From positions 1-11,842 of the forward strand of contig UQRW01000055.1 in assembly GCA_900543515.1 (NCBI GenBank): a DNA stretch of 11,842 nt. Reading direction: 5' to 3'. A program made the position numbers and the translations under genes. Of this stretch, positions 1 to 5,825 are shown piece after piece. The stretch is from an uncultured Collinsella sp. (lineage in GTDB: Bacteria > Actinomycetota > Coriobacteriia > Coriobacteriales > Coriobacteriaceae). The notes below the pieces were generated by a model. That model did not search any database, was not told where the DNA came from, and worked only from the letters and a program-made list of their open reading frames with translations. How positions within the stretch are numbered: position 1 is the stretch's first letter; every line of letters begins with the position of its first letter.

Positions 1-131
1 ACAGCCCGTCCCTCGAATGGCGTACCAACTGCCACGCTTGGCGAATATCGAGGCTTGCCCAGATAGCGCACTAAAACGGACAGGACCGCCGCCGCAACAC
101 CCGAGCTTAGCCCCGCCAATACCTGCAACAT
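1..131 (-). CDS. Partial small membrane protein of the integrative element (runs off left edge)
   Basis: An open frame enters from an ATG at 131 and is still open at the window edge, giving at least 43 residues. It begins MLQVLAGLSSGVAAAVLSVL and continues VRYLGKPRYSPSVAVG. Residues 2 to about 23 form one hydrophobic stretch followed by R and K, which fits a single membrane span with a positive flank. The frame is open further upstream, so a TTG at 191 or a GTG at 200 (overlapping the end of the preceding gene) could be the real start. The ATG has no clear Shine-Dalgarno sequence. It follows the excisionase-like gene in the same direction. I do not recognise a family. The hydrophobic pattern is visible; that it is a gene at all is inference. 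Confidence 0.4.
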   Translation of the reverse strand, partial: MLQVLAGLSSGVAAAVLSVLVRYLGKPRYSPSVAVGTPFEGRA

Positions 132-183
132 GCTGGGGTAAAGCGTTGTGAACGTTCCATCTCTCCGTTTCGTAGCCTCGCGG

Positions 184-387
184 CTATCCAACGCCCACAC
201 CCGCCAAAGCTAGAACCGAGCTACGAGTTACGTAGACGCGCCGCCCAACCTTCGCCGTCGCTAGGGCACCCGAGGCAATGAGCCGCCTAACGGTGCGTTC
301 GCTCATGTCGAGTACGGCCCCCGCCTGCGATACCGTGAGCAGCCGCCCCATCTTGACGGGAACGGCTCTAACGTCCTCGTTCCACAT
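184..387 (-). CDS. Excisionase-like helix-turn-helix DNA-binding protein (67 aa)
   Basis: This small protein is almost entirely one winged-helix domain of the excisionase / MerR-like HTH_17 type. The segment LLTVSQAGAVLDMSERTVRR at about residues 16-35 is the recognition helix region, and LIASGALATAKVGRRVYVTR is the typical wing that follows. Such proteins bind short sites next to attachment sites and steer the integrase toward excision, or act as element regulators. The ATG at 387 was chosen because AGGAGG lies 7 bases upstream; a GTG at 396 would sit inside that ribosome-binding site. The start overlaps the end of the preceding 78-aa gene by 20 bases, so the two are probably translationally coupled. 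It is the second protein of this fold within about 650 bp. The fold is confident; the excisionase role is inferred from size and context. Confidence 0.82.
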   Translation of the reverse strand: MWNEDVRAVPVKMGRLLTVSQAGAVLDMSERTVRRLIASGALATAKVGRRVYVTRSSVLALAGVGVG

Positions 388-604
388 CGCCGCCACCTCC
401 TAGGCGCTTGCGGCGCACCAGCTCGCGCCCTATAGCGTGGAACCTGCCCATAGCCCAGCGGCGATAAGGGGCACCCTCGCCCATGCCGCACGTTCTGAAC
501 GCCAACCTGTCGCACTCCGCTGAGATCTCGGCTTGGCTCATGCCCTGAACGTCTAGGTTGGCTGCATGCCTGATAGCGGCAAGTGCCGCATTTAGCGGCC
601 TCAT
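368..604 (-). CDS. Small basic hypothetical protein of the integrative element (78 aa)
   Basis: I do not recognise this family. The protein begins MRPLNAALAAIRHAANLDVQ and ends with a strongly basic stretch, RRWAMGRFHAIGRELVRRKR, before a glycine-rich tail. No signal peptide or membrane segment is visible, and the basic C-terminal half would suit nucleic-acid contact, though this is speculation. The ATG at 604 is preferred over a GTG at 613 because an AGGTGG-like site lies upstream of the ATG and nothing suitable precedes the GTG. It lies between two excisionase-like genes, beginning 9 bases after the stop of one and overlapping the start of the next by 20 bases. It is therefore almost certainly co-transcribed with both as part of the control module. 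Confidence 0.65.
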   Translation of the reverse strand: MRPLNAALAAIRHAANLDVQGMSQAEISAECDRLAFRTCGMGEGAPYRRWAMGRFHAIGRELVRRKRLGGGGDVERGR

Positions 605-613
605 GTCCGCCAC

Positions 614-838
614 CTAGATAAGCGCCGCATATGCAAGCAGCGAATCACGGTTAATCTTCCAGCGCATACCCGTATTAACGGCTTTGAGCCTGCCCGACTT
701 GCACGCCCTCGTGATAGTTGGCTTTGAACAACGGGCTATCGCCGCCGCCTCGGGCGCTGATAGCGGGTTGGGCAGTTCCTCAAAACGCCCCTCTTGCGCG
801 ATAGCCGCCAACCTGTCCAGCTGTTCCTGAGTACACAT
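614..838 (-). CDS. Second excisionase-like helix-turn-helix protein (74 aa)
   Basis: The C-terminal two thirds form an HTH_17-type DNA-binding domain. LSAPEAAAIARCSKPTITRA is the helix-turn-helix and CKSGRLKAVNTGMRWKINRD the wing, followed by a short hydrophobic helix (SLLAYAAL). The N-terminal 25 residues, from MCTQEQLDRLAAIAQEGRFE, look like an extra helix not present in the 67-aa paralogue. The frame is open up to 979, but the ATG at 838 has GGAGG 7 bases upstream whereas the earlier ATGs have none, so the short form is preferred. It is the first gene of a minus-strand cluster of small genes and follows a strong hairpin. It may be the true excisionase, or a transcriptional regulator of the element. 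The domain is clear; the role is inferred. Confidence 0.75.
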   Translation of the reverse strand: MCTQEQLDRLAAIAQEGRFEELPNPLSAPEAAAIARCSKPTITRACKSGRLKAVNTGMRWKINRDSLLAYAALI

Positions 839-948
839 TGCAACCCCTCCGTAGGTAGTTACCGAATCGTTCGCGCGCGTTTGGTTCAGTTTGTACCGCG
901 CATAACGCAAACAGTCCATAACGCCGTTTACCTGCGGAAACGTCTTTT

Positions 949-970
949 TGTTCATTTTGCTGTTCATTTT
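949..970. repeat. Two direct copies of TGTTCATTTT, 12 bp apart
   Basis: TGTTCATTTT occurs at 949-958 and again at 961-970, directly beside the 15-bp inverted repeat at 983-1019. The 12-bp spacing is not a full helical turn (about 10.5 bp), but the position between the hairpin and the small-gene cluster would suit binding sites for one of the element's own HTH proteins. On the minus strand the repeats read as AAAATGAACA, and each contains an ATG without a ribosome-binding site. The repeats are visible; the operator role is a guess. Confidence 0.35.
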
Positions 971-982
971 TCGGCGCATAAA

Positions 983-1019
983 ACGAACGGTAGACGCACC
1001 GTCCGCGTCTACCGTTCGT
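983..1019 (-). terminator. Perfect 15-bp inverted repeat: terminator after int/HTH genes, or operator
   Basis: The arms at 983-997 (ACGAACGGTAGACGC) and 1005-1019 are exact reverse complements separated by 7 bases. The structure begins 22 bases after the stop of the HTH gene. In the minus direction the second arm runs into TTTT, which fits a Rho-independent terminator with a short T tract for the int-HTH transcription unit. On the plus strand no T tract follows. The perfect symmetry would also suit an operator for the neighbouring HTH protein, controlling the small genes downstream. Confidence 0.65.
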
Positions 1020-1040
1020 CTCGTAGCTATTTCGTTCGGT

Positions 1041-1646
1041 TTAGCGCCCTCGGATTAGGCCCCAAACCGAATCAATTTCCCCGACGCGTGAGGTCAAAAC
1101 GTCGCTATCTTCACCGTTTGCCAACAACATTGATCGCACCACCTCAGTTAGGGCTGATAGCTGGGCATCGGTGAGATACCAACAGGCATCGGCTATACCA
1201 GCTATATCCTCGGCCCTGTCCTCGTTGGCGGTAAGCTCCCCGCTTGCCCTGCTGGGCACATCGAGCAACCCGACTATAAACTCGTTGAACGTCTGGGCGC
1301 TTTCGTCCCCACGCCCTAGCCGCTCTGCGAGGTCGATTATCTCGCGCACGTGTCGGGGCTTGGCTTTGCATGGCTCCTTGGCCCATGCTGAGACGGTGGA
1401 CGGCTGGATACGACACGTCCTCGCTATAGCCGCCTGCTTTAGGCCGTATCTCTCGCATATGCGCTTGATCGCGTCCGAATCGGCGGCGAATCTGGGGCGG
1501 CTCTGCGTATCGAGGCCATGCGAGCTGAGCCACTTAACCGCATCATAGGGGAACGCCGCACGGTACCCGTCCACCTCGCGGTAGAACTCCACCGCACGCT
1601 TCGCCCTTGCTTTGCGCTCGTCCAGCCCCTCGGCACCTGCCCCCAT
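1041..1646 (-). CDS. Helix-turn-helix protein coupled to the integrase (201 aa)
   Basis: The middle of the protein carries a Cro/C1-like helix-turn-helix at about residues 63-92, with the core YGLKQAAIARTCRIQPSTVS followed by AWAKEP. The N-terminal 50 residues are charged (ERKARAKRAVEFYREVDGYR). The C-terminal 90 residues are acidic, with predicted helices near NEFIVGLLDVPS and DAQLSALTEVVRSMLLANGE, possibly for dimerisation. No cleavage-type LexA/C1 peptidase motif is visible. The start overlaps the integrase stop: an ATG at 1646 shares one base with the TGA, and a GTG at 1649 is an alternative. AGGGGG lies 6 to 9 bases upstream of the two. The protein is likely made together with the integrase and could regulate the element or help recombination. 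I do not recognise a named family beyond the HTH. Confidence 0.75.
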   Translation of the reverse strand: MGAGAEGLDERKARAKRAVEFYREVDGYRAAFPYDAVKWLSSHGLDTQSRPRFAADSDAIKRICERYGLKQAAIARTCRIQPSTVSAWAKEPCKAKPRHVREIIDLAERLGRGDESAQTFNEFIVGLLDVPSRASGELTANEDRAEDIAGIADACWYLTDAQLSALTEVVRSMLLANGEDSDVLTSRVGEIDSVWGLIRGR

Positions 1647-2848
1647 CACTCGCCGCCCCCTACGGTAAGCGCGTTCTCAACGGCTAGGGCGGCGCGGCGC
1701 TTGCCCTCGCGCGTCGCGTCGGCGTAGGTGTTGAGCGTCATAGCCGCGTTTGAGTGCCCGAGCATGGCGGAAACGGCCTTTACGTCAACGCCGCTCTCAA
1801 TGGCGATGGTTGCGAACGTGTGGCGGAGGTCGTGGAACGTGGGGCGCGTGCCCTGAGTGCCCTTTATCTCGATAGCGCCTGCAAGCTCGCGCCATTTGTT
1901 ACCCAGATACTGGGGCCTGAGAAAACCGCCGCGCATGTCCCCGAGAACGAAAAACCTATCATCGAACGGAACCCCGGCGGCGCGGCAATCGGCCTCCATC
2001 TGCTCACGCCTCGCCCTCAAATCGTCGGCAAGGGCGTTGCCGAACGTGACGTATCGGGCGCTATCCGTGGTCTTTGCGTCTTTGAGGTAGTAGGCTGCGC
2101 CGTCCCTGCCCAACGCCTCGTCAACGTAAAGCGTGCCGCGCTCAATGTCCACGTTCGACCATCTGAGGGCGCATATCTCCGCCTCTCGCATCCCAGTGAA
2201 CAGGGCAATTTTGATACCGAGCAGCTGGGGCGTGAGGTCGAGCGCGTCGAGCACTGCGAGGACGGTGCGCACGCCCTCGACCGTGAGCGCGTTCGGCTTG
2301 GGCCTCGTGCCCTTGGGCGCTTTCACGCCGCGCGTTGGGTCTTTAATGAGCAGATCCGAGTTAATAGCCTCGTTCATGGCAGACCTGAGCAGGGTGAGCG
2401 ACTTGCGAACGGTAACGGCACTATAGCCCTCGGATAGCTTCGCTACCCACGCCCTCACCGTGTCGGGGTTGAGCTTGGATAGCTCCACATCACCCAGTGT
2501 CGGAGCTATCTGCTTATCGAGGTAGCGCGTATACCCGTTGAAGGTGGACGGCTCTATCTCGTGGCGCTTTCCGTCCAGATAGCGGCGAACGTAGTCGCTC
2601 ACCGTGAGCGGCGCGTCGGCATCCAGCCCGAGCGCGGTAAGGGCGCTCGCCTCCTGCTGTTTCCTCTGCCACTCGGCCTCGATCTCACTTAGCCACGCCT
2701 CAGCCTCTTTCTGGGCCGCACGCTTGCCCGTGGCCTCCAAACCAGTTGAGACTTTGCGCCACTTTCCCGTTGCCTCGTCCTTGTATGAGGCCTCAGCAAT
2801 CAAGCCGCGCCCCTTGCGCTCCCTGATCCGTACGCTCGTATAGTGCAT
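1646..2848 (-). CDS. int: Tyrosine recombinase / site-specific integrase (400 aa)
   Basis: This is a full-length phage/ICE-type tyrosine recombinase. The N-terminal part (about residues 1-60) resembles an AP2-like arm-site-binding domain with SVRIRERKGRGLIAEASYKD. A SAM-like core-binding domain follows (LTVSDYVRRYLDGKRHEIEP and on to about residue 180). The catalytic domain shows the expected residues: Arg in FTGMREAEICALRW, Lys in LKDAKTTDSARY, His and Arg in FHDLRHTFA, His in MLGHSNAAMT, and the nucleophile Tyr in LNTYADATRE. The ATG at 2848 has GGAG 8 bases upstream; the longer GTG form at 2866 lacks a ribosome site. Divergent AAA-rich repeats lie upstream, and the tRNA-Glu 3' fragment is about 160 bp away, so this enzyme most likely catalysed the integration at that site. 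It overlaps the next gene by one base. Confidence 0.95.
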   Translation of the reverse strand: MHYTSVRIRERKGRGLIAEASYKDEATGKWRKVSTGLEATGKRAAQKEAEAWLSEIEAEWQRKQQEASALTALGLDADAPLTVSDYVRRYLDGKRHEIEPSTFNGYTRYLDKQIAPTLGDVELSKLNPDTVRAWVAKLSEGYSAVTVRKSLTLLRSAMNEAINSDLLIKDPTRGVKAPKGTRPKPNALTVEGVRTVLAVLDALDLTPQLLGIKIALFTGMREAEICALRWSNVDIERGTLYVDEALGRDGAAYYLKDAKTTDSARYVTFGNALADDLRARREQMEADCRAAGVPFDDRFFVLGDMRGGFLRPQYLGNKWRELAGAIEIKGTQGTRPTFHDLRHTFATIAIESGVDVKAVSAMLGHSNAAMTLNTYADATREGKRRAALAVENALTVGGGE

Positions 2849-2871
2849 CGCGGTATCTCCGTTCACTCGCC

Positions 2872-2928
2872 GCGCCGCAAAATGCGCCGCAAAACCGCCG
2901 CAAAATGAAGTGTACTACTTTGCGGCGC
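2872..2928. repeat. Three tandem GCGCCGCAAAA-type repeats plus one inverted copy upstream of int
   Basis: Copies lie at 2872-2882 and 2884-2894 (identical) and 2895-2905 (first base changed). A reverse-complement copy differing at one base is at 2918-2928. The spacing is 11-12 bp, close to a helical turn. They sit between the recombinase start and the tRNA-derived attachment site, where arm-type integrase sites or excisionase sites are normally found. They could also serve as operators for the int promoter. The repeats are directly visible; the binding role is inferred. Confidence 0.6.
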
Positions 2929-2953
2929 TTTGTACCGCGTTGTATCAAAACCC

Positions 2954-2979
2954 CAGTTGAGACGTTCGTCTTTGAACTG
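2954..2979. promoter_or_regulatory. Interrupted palindrome in the int-att interval
   Basis: CAGTT at 2954-2958 pairs with AACTG at 2975-2979, and inside it AGACG at 2960-2964 pairs with CGTCT at 2967-2971 around a two-base loop. It lies between the GCCGCAAAA repeats and the attachment core. A protein-binding site or a hairpin in the int leader are both possible. No T tract follows on either strand. Confidence 0.3.
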
Positions 2980-3010
2980 CCGTTATCTGCTTGCACTTTA
3001 GCGTGCAGCT

Positions 3011-3055
3011 CTTTCAAGGTGGATATCGCGGGTTCGAATCCCGCTGGGGGCACCA
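3011..3055 (+). other. Attachment site: displaced 3' half of tRNA-Glu(UUC)
   Basis: The sequence folds exactly as the 3' half of a tRNA. Anticodon loop CTTTCAA (3011-3017, anticodon TTC) is followed by the 3' anticodon strand GGTGG, variable loop ATATC, T-arm GCGGG-TTCGAAT-CCCGC (3028-3044), acceptor strand TGGGGGC, discriminator A and encoded CCA (3053-3055). The 5' half is missing: bases before 3011 do not pair with GGTGG, and no GCCCCCA acceptor strand lies at the expected distance. This is the pattern left when a tyrosine recombinase crosses over in the anticodon loop and the element supplies a replacement 3' end at its other border. The orientation implies that the intact tRNA-Glu lies to the left, beyond the window. 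Conserved tRNA sequence ends at 3055; chromosomal DNA follows. Confidence 0.85.
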
Positions 3056-3067
3056 CAAAATCTGAGA

Positions 3068-3098
3068 AGCCCGTTACCAATTCGGTAGCGGGCTTTTT
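3068..3098 (+). terminator. Rho-independent terminator after the tRNA-Glu 3' end
   Basis: AGCCCGTTACC (3068-3078) pairs with GGTAGCGGGCT (3084-3094) with one G-U pair and a 5-base loop, followed by TTTTT at 3094-3098. It lies 12 bases after the tRNA CCA, so it was probably the native terminator of the tRNA-Glu gene before integration and now serves a truncated fragment. Confidence 0.85.
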
Positions 3099-3107
3099 GC
3101 TACCGAT

Positions 3108-3147
3108 ATGCCGGGATTCGAACCCGACAGGGTGCGAATCCCGGCAT
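3108..3147. repeat. T-arm-like perfect 13-bp palindrome
   Basis: ATGCCGGGATTCG (3108-3120) and CGAATCCCGGCAT (3135-3147) are exact reverse complements. After one A-G mismatch, ACCC and GGGT continue the stem around a GACA tetraloop. The left side contains GGGATTCGAACCC, the complement of a tRNA T-arm consensus, so the palindrome may derive from tRNA 3' ends. No T tract follows, so it is not an ordinary terminator. Confidence 0.6.
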
Positions 3148-3159
3148 CATCGCAAGGCC

Positions 3160-3380
3160 TGTGGGCAAAAAATAGCAAATATGAGTACTGTTACCATTTT
3201 AGTAACAGCAATTTCATGCCTTCAGAAGACGATCTAGACGTCAGGCGTCCTACGGCGGAAGAATTGCAGACGTTTATCGGCTAAGTACTTGGACATATGT
3301 TGCGTAACACTTCATATTTTGCAAATAAATAATGCTACAGGACTTGTGACAGTACTCATATTTGACGTTTTTTGCCCACA
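3160..3380. mobile_element. MITE-like 221-bp element with 34-bp imperfect inverted repeats
   Basis: The left arm at 3160-3193 begins TGTGGGCAAAAAA and ends AAATATGAGTACTGTTA. The right arm at 3347-3380 is its reverse complement, differing at a three-base block (TAG versus CGT) and one further base, so 30 of 34 positions match. The 153 bp between the arms are AT-richer than the flanks and encode no recognisable transposase. Read inward, both arms encode GLWAKN-(S/V)-KYEYC, so the similarity extends across a codon frame. No target-site duplication is obvious. It sits between the tRNA fragment and the glutamine synthetase terminator. A non-autonomous insertion or a species-specific intergenic repeat are both possible; the arms are seen, the mobility is inferred. 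Confidence 0.5.
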
Positions 3381-3438
3381 ACCCTTTATACCTAGGCATA
3401 TCGGCGGCAAAACGGGCTTCAAAGCGCCCTTCGCAAAC

Positions 3439-3471
3439 AAAAACCGGGGCCCGCATGATGCGGACCCCGGC
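3439..3471 (-). terminator. Rho-independent terminator of the glutamine synthetase gene
   Basis: On the minus strand CCGGGGTCCGCAT (3458-3470) pairs with ATGCGGGCCCCGG (3444-3456) with one G-U pair, and the stem runs straight into TTTTT (3443-3439). It begins 31 bases after the stop codon, a classic intrinsic terminator. Confidence 0.9.
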
Positions 3472-3501
3472 TCAATACCGTGACGATATGTCAGTTACGC
3501 T

Positions 3502-5589
3502 CTACACGTAGAACAGGATGTCGTCGTAAGTCGGGACCGGCCAGTAGTCGGCGGCCACGATCTCTTCCATGGCATCCACGGCAGCGCGCAGCGTATCCAT
3601 AGCGGGAACGACCTCGTGCGCGTACACGTTGGCCTGCTCCTGCCCATCGAGGGCTTCGGCCTTCTGATGCACGGCGTCGAGCGCCTTGATGGAGTCGTTG
3701 ATGGTGGTGATACCGTTGCAGAGCTTGTTGAGCGTGTTCTGCTCGCACTGCATGGCGGCCTCGGCACCGGCGGCACGAATAGTCTCAAGGCCCTTAGCGA
3801 CCTTGGTGGCATAGGCGGTAATGACCGGGCGATAGGTACGACGCGCCTCGCGAACCATCGTGGTGGCCTCGATGTTCATGAGCTTGTTGTACTTCTCGAG
3901 CTTGCAATCGTAGCGGCACTGGGCCTCGGCCTTGGTCAGGACGCCCGTCTCCTCAAAGAGCGCAATGGCCTTATCGGAAACAAAGGCGGGCAGGGCGTCG
4001 GCCGTGGTCTTGTTGTTGGCAAGGCCGCGCTTCTCGGCCTCGACGGGCCACTCGTCGGAGTAGCCATCGCCGGAGAAGAGGATGCGCTGGTGGTCGGTCA
4101 GGACCTTCTTGCAGTACTCGAGCGCAGCGTCCTGGAACTCATCCTCGGGCGTACCCTCAAGCGCGTCGGCGAAGGACTTGAGCGACTTGGCCACGGCGGC
4201 ATCGAGCACCAGGTTGGAGTCGGAAACGTTCTGCTCGGAGCCGCAGGCACGGAACTCAAACTTATTGCCGGTGAAGGCAAACGGGGAGGTGCGATTGCGG
4301 TCGGTGTTGTCCTGCATCAGCTTGGGCAGGGTATCGGCGCCCAGGTCGAGCACGCCGCGCGTGGCATGGACGGAAGCCTTGCCATCGATGATCTTCTCGA
4401 CGACCTCGGTAAGCTGGTCGCCCAGGAAGATGGACATAATCGCCGGAGGAGCCTCGTTGGCGCCCAGACGATGGTCGTTGCCGGCCGAGGCAACGGAGGC
4501 ACGCAGGAGCTCCTGATAGTTATCGACGGCCTCGATCACCGCGGTGAGGAAGACGATGAACTGCAGGTTGTCGAGCGGGGTGTCGCCCGGGTCGAGCAGG
4601 TTCTCGGACTCGGTGCCAAGCGACCAGTTGTTGTGCTTGCCCGAACCGTTGATGCCCTCGAAGGGCTTCTCGTGCAGCAGGCAGACCAAGTCGTGGCGGG
4701 AGGCGATGAGCTTCATTTTCTCCATCATGACCAGATTCTGGTCGATGGCCTCGTTGACCTCACCGTAGACGGGGGCGAGCTCATGCTGGCAGGGAGCGAC
4801 CTCATTGTGCTTGGTCTTGGCGGGAATACCGAGCGCCCACAGCTCGTCGTCCAGATCCTTCATATAGGCCGAGACGGTGGGGCGGATAGCGCCAAAGTAG
4901 TGCTCCTCGAGCTCCTGGCCCTTGCAGGGAGCGGCGCCAAAGAGGGTGCGGCCGGTAATGACCAGGTCCTTGCGCTTGCGGTAGGCGTCCTTCTTGATCA
5001 GGAAGTACTCCTGCTCGTCGCCCACGGAAGGAACGACCTTCTTGGGGGTCTTACCGAACAGCGCCAAAACGCGCTTGGACTCACGCGAGAGCGCGGTCAT
5101 GGAACGCAGCAGCGGGGTCTTCTTGTCCAGGGCCTCGCCCGTGTAGGAGCAGAAAGCCGTGGGGATGCACAGGACATCGTCCTTGATAAAGGCGGGGCTA
5201 GTGGGGTCCCAAGCGGTGTAGCCACGGGCCTCGAAGGTAGCACGCAGGCCGCCGTTGGGGAAGCTCGAGGCATCGGGCTCGCCCTGGATGAGGTTCTTGC
5301 CCGTAAACTTGGTAATGGCGGTGCCGTCGTGGTTGGGCTCCAGGAAGCTGTCGTGCTTCTCGGAAGTAATGCCCGAAAGCGGCTGGAACCAGTGCGCATA
5401 GTGCGTCGCGCCCTTGGAGATGGCCCAGACCTTCATGGCATGGGCAACGGCGTTGGCCACATCCAGGTCGAGCGGCTCACCGCCCTCGAGGGTTGCAGCA
5501 AGGCGCTTCCAAATGTCCTTGGGGAGGTAGTCCTTCATGACTTCCTCAGAGAACACCATGGTCCCGAAGCGGTCAGTAAGTTCGGCCAT
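3502..5589 (-). CDS. glnN: Glutamine synthetase type III (695 aa)
   Basis: This ATP-dependent enzyme joins ammonia to glutamate to form glutamine, the main route of nitrogen assimilation. The length of about 695 residues and the motifs are those of GSIII, not GSI or GSII. The N-terminal block has RFGTMVFSEEVMKDYLPKD. The GSIII block NGGLRATFEARGYTAWDPTS and the metal-ligand segment VGDEQEYFLI near residue 189 follow. Further on are NEVAPCQHELAPVY, the nucleotide/glutamate loop FEGINGSGKHNNWSLG near 310-325, and NRTSPFAFTGNKFEFRACGS near 430-450. The C-terminal 200 residues are helical, as in the family. The ATG at 5589 follows AAGGGAG at good spacing; the longer frame to 5652 has no ribosome site. 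The gene stands alone with its own terminator and is divergent from the methionine operon. A palindrome about 80 bp upstream may be its operator. Confidence 0.96.
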   Translation of the reverse strand: MAELTDRFGTMVFSEEVMKDYLPKDIWKRLAATLEGGEPLDLDVANAVAHAMKVWAISKGATHYAHWFQPLSGITSEKHDSFLEPNHDGTAITKFTGKNLIQGEPDASSFPNGGLRATFEARGYTAWDPTSPAFIKDDVLCIPTAFCSYTGEALDKKTPLLRSMTALSRESKRVLALFGKTPKKVVPSVGDEQEYFLIKKDAYRKRKDLVITGRTLFGAAPCKGQELEEHYFGAIRPTVSAYMKDLDDELWALGIPAKTKHNEVAPCQHELAPVYGEVNEAIDQNLVMMEKMKLIASRHDLVCLLHEKPFEGINGSGKHNNWSLGTESENLLDPGDTPLDNLQFIVFLTAVIEAVDNYQELLRASVASAGNDHRLGANEAPPAIMSIFLGDQLTEVVEKIIDGKASVHATRGVLDLGADTLPKLMQDNTDRNRTSPFAFTGNKFEFRACGSEQNVSDSNLVLDAAVAKSLKSFADALEGTPEDEFQDAALEYCKKVLTDHQRILFSGDGYSDEWPVEAEKRGLANNKTTADALPAFVSDKAIALFEETGVLTKAEAQCRYDCKLEKYNKLMNIEATTMVREARRTYRPVITAYATKVAKGLETIRAAGAEAAMQCEQNTLNKLCNGITTINDSIKALDAVHQKAEALDGQEQANVYAHEVVPAMDTLRAAVDAMEEIVAADYWPVPTYDDILFYV

Positions 5590-5668
5590 ACGGAACTCCC
5601 TTCGTATCGGCACCGCGTGAGAAGCGGTGTTGATTACTAACGAACGAGTCATAGCTTAGACTCGCCGT

Positions 5669-5706
5669 GTTTCCGCGACATTACCGTTATGTTGCTGTCG
5701 CGAAAC
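5669..5706. promoter_or_regulatory. Palindrome upstream of glutamine synthetase, possible nitrogen-control operator
   Basis: GTTTCCGCGACA (5669-5680) and TGTCGCGAAAC (5696-5706) are reverse complements apart from one extra C in the left arm. The centre between them, TTACCGTTATGTTGC, has some internal symmetry. It lies about 80 to 117 bp upstream of the start codon, where a regulator of glutamine synthetase transcription could bind. I cannot match it to a known GlnR or AmtR consensus. Confidence 0.4.
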
Positions 5707-5825
5707 CAATCAATGAGGTTACCCTATCGAGGCGGCGTTGCCACCCTCAACAGCCAATCAACTGCATAAATTGCAGACCTCTCCCCACGGTTTAAGGGTA
5801 GTCAATTTGGGATGGAGCTCTATTA

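Noticed and set aside
2872..2928. CRISPR-like array
   Set aside because: The repeats are 11 bp with essentially no spacers and no cas genes are near, so binding sites are the better reading.
2793..3080. 95-codon minus-strand frame containing VVPPAGFEPAISTLKE
   Set aside because: This peptide is the familiar antisense reading of a tRNA 3' end; the frame covers the attachment site, the repeats and the start of int, with no ribosome site.
3108..3284. 58-codon plus-strand frame through the palindrome and the left inverted-repeat arm
   Set aside because: No ribosome-binding site, starts inside a palindrome, and most of it is explained by the repeat; reported under the element instead of as a gene.
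3274..3456. 60-codon minus-strand frame through the right inverted-repeat arm
   Set aside because: It starts within the glutamine synthetase terminator and owes its similarity to the repeat arm; no independent coding support.
3616..5640. 674-codon plus-strand frame opposite the glutamine synthetase gene
   Set aside because: It is the antisense shadow of a high-GC gene: Gly/Leu/Val-rich with no domain, while the minus strand carries all the GSIII motifs.
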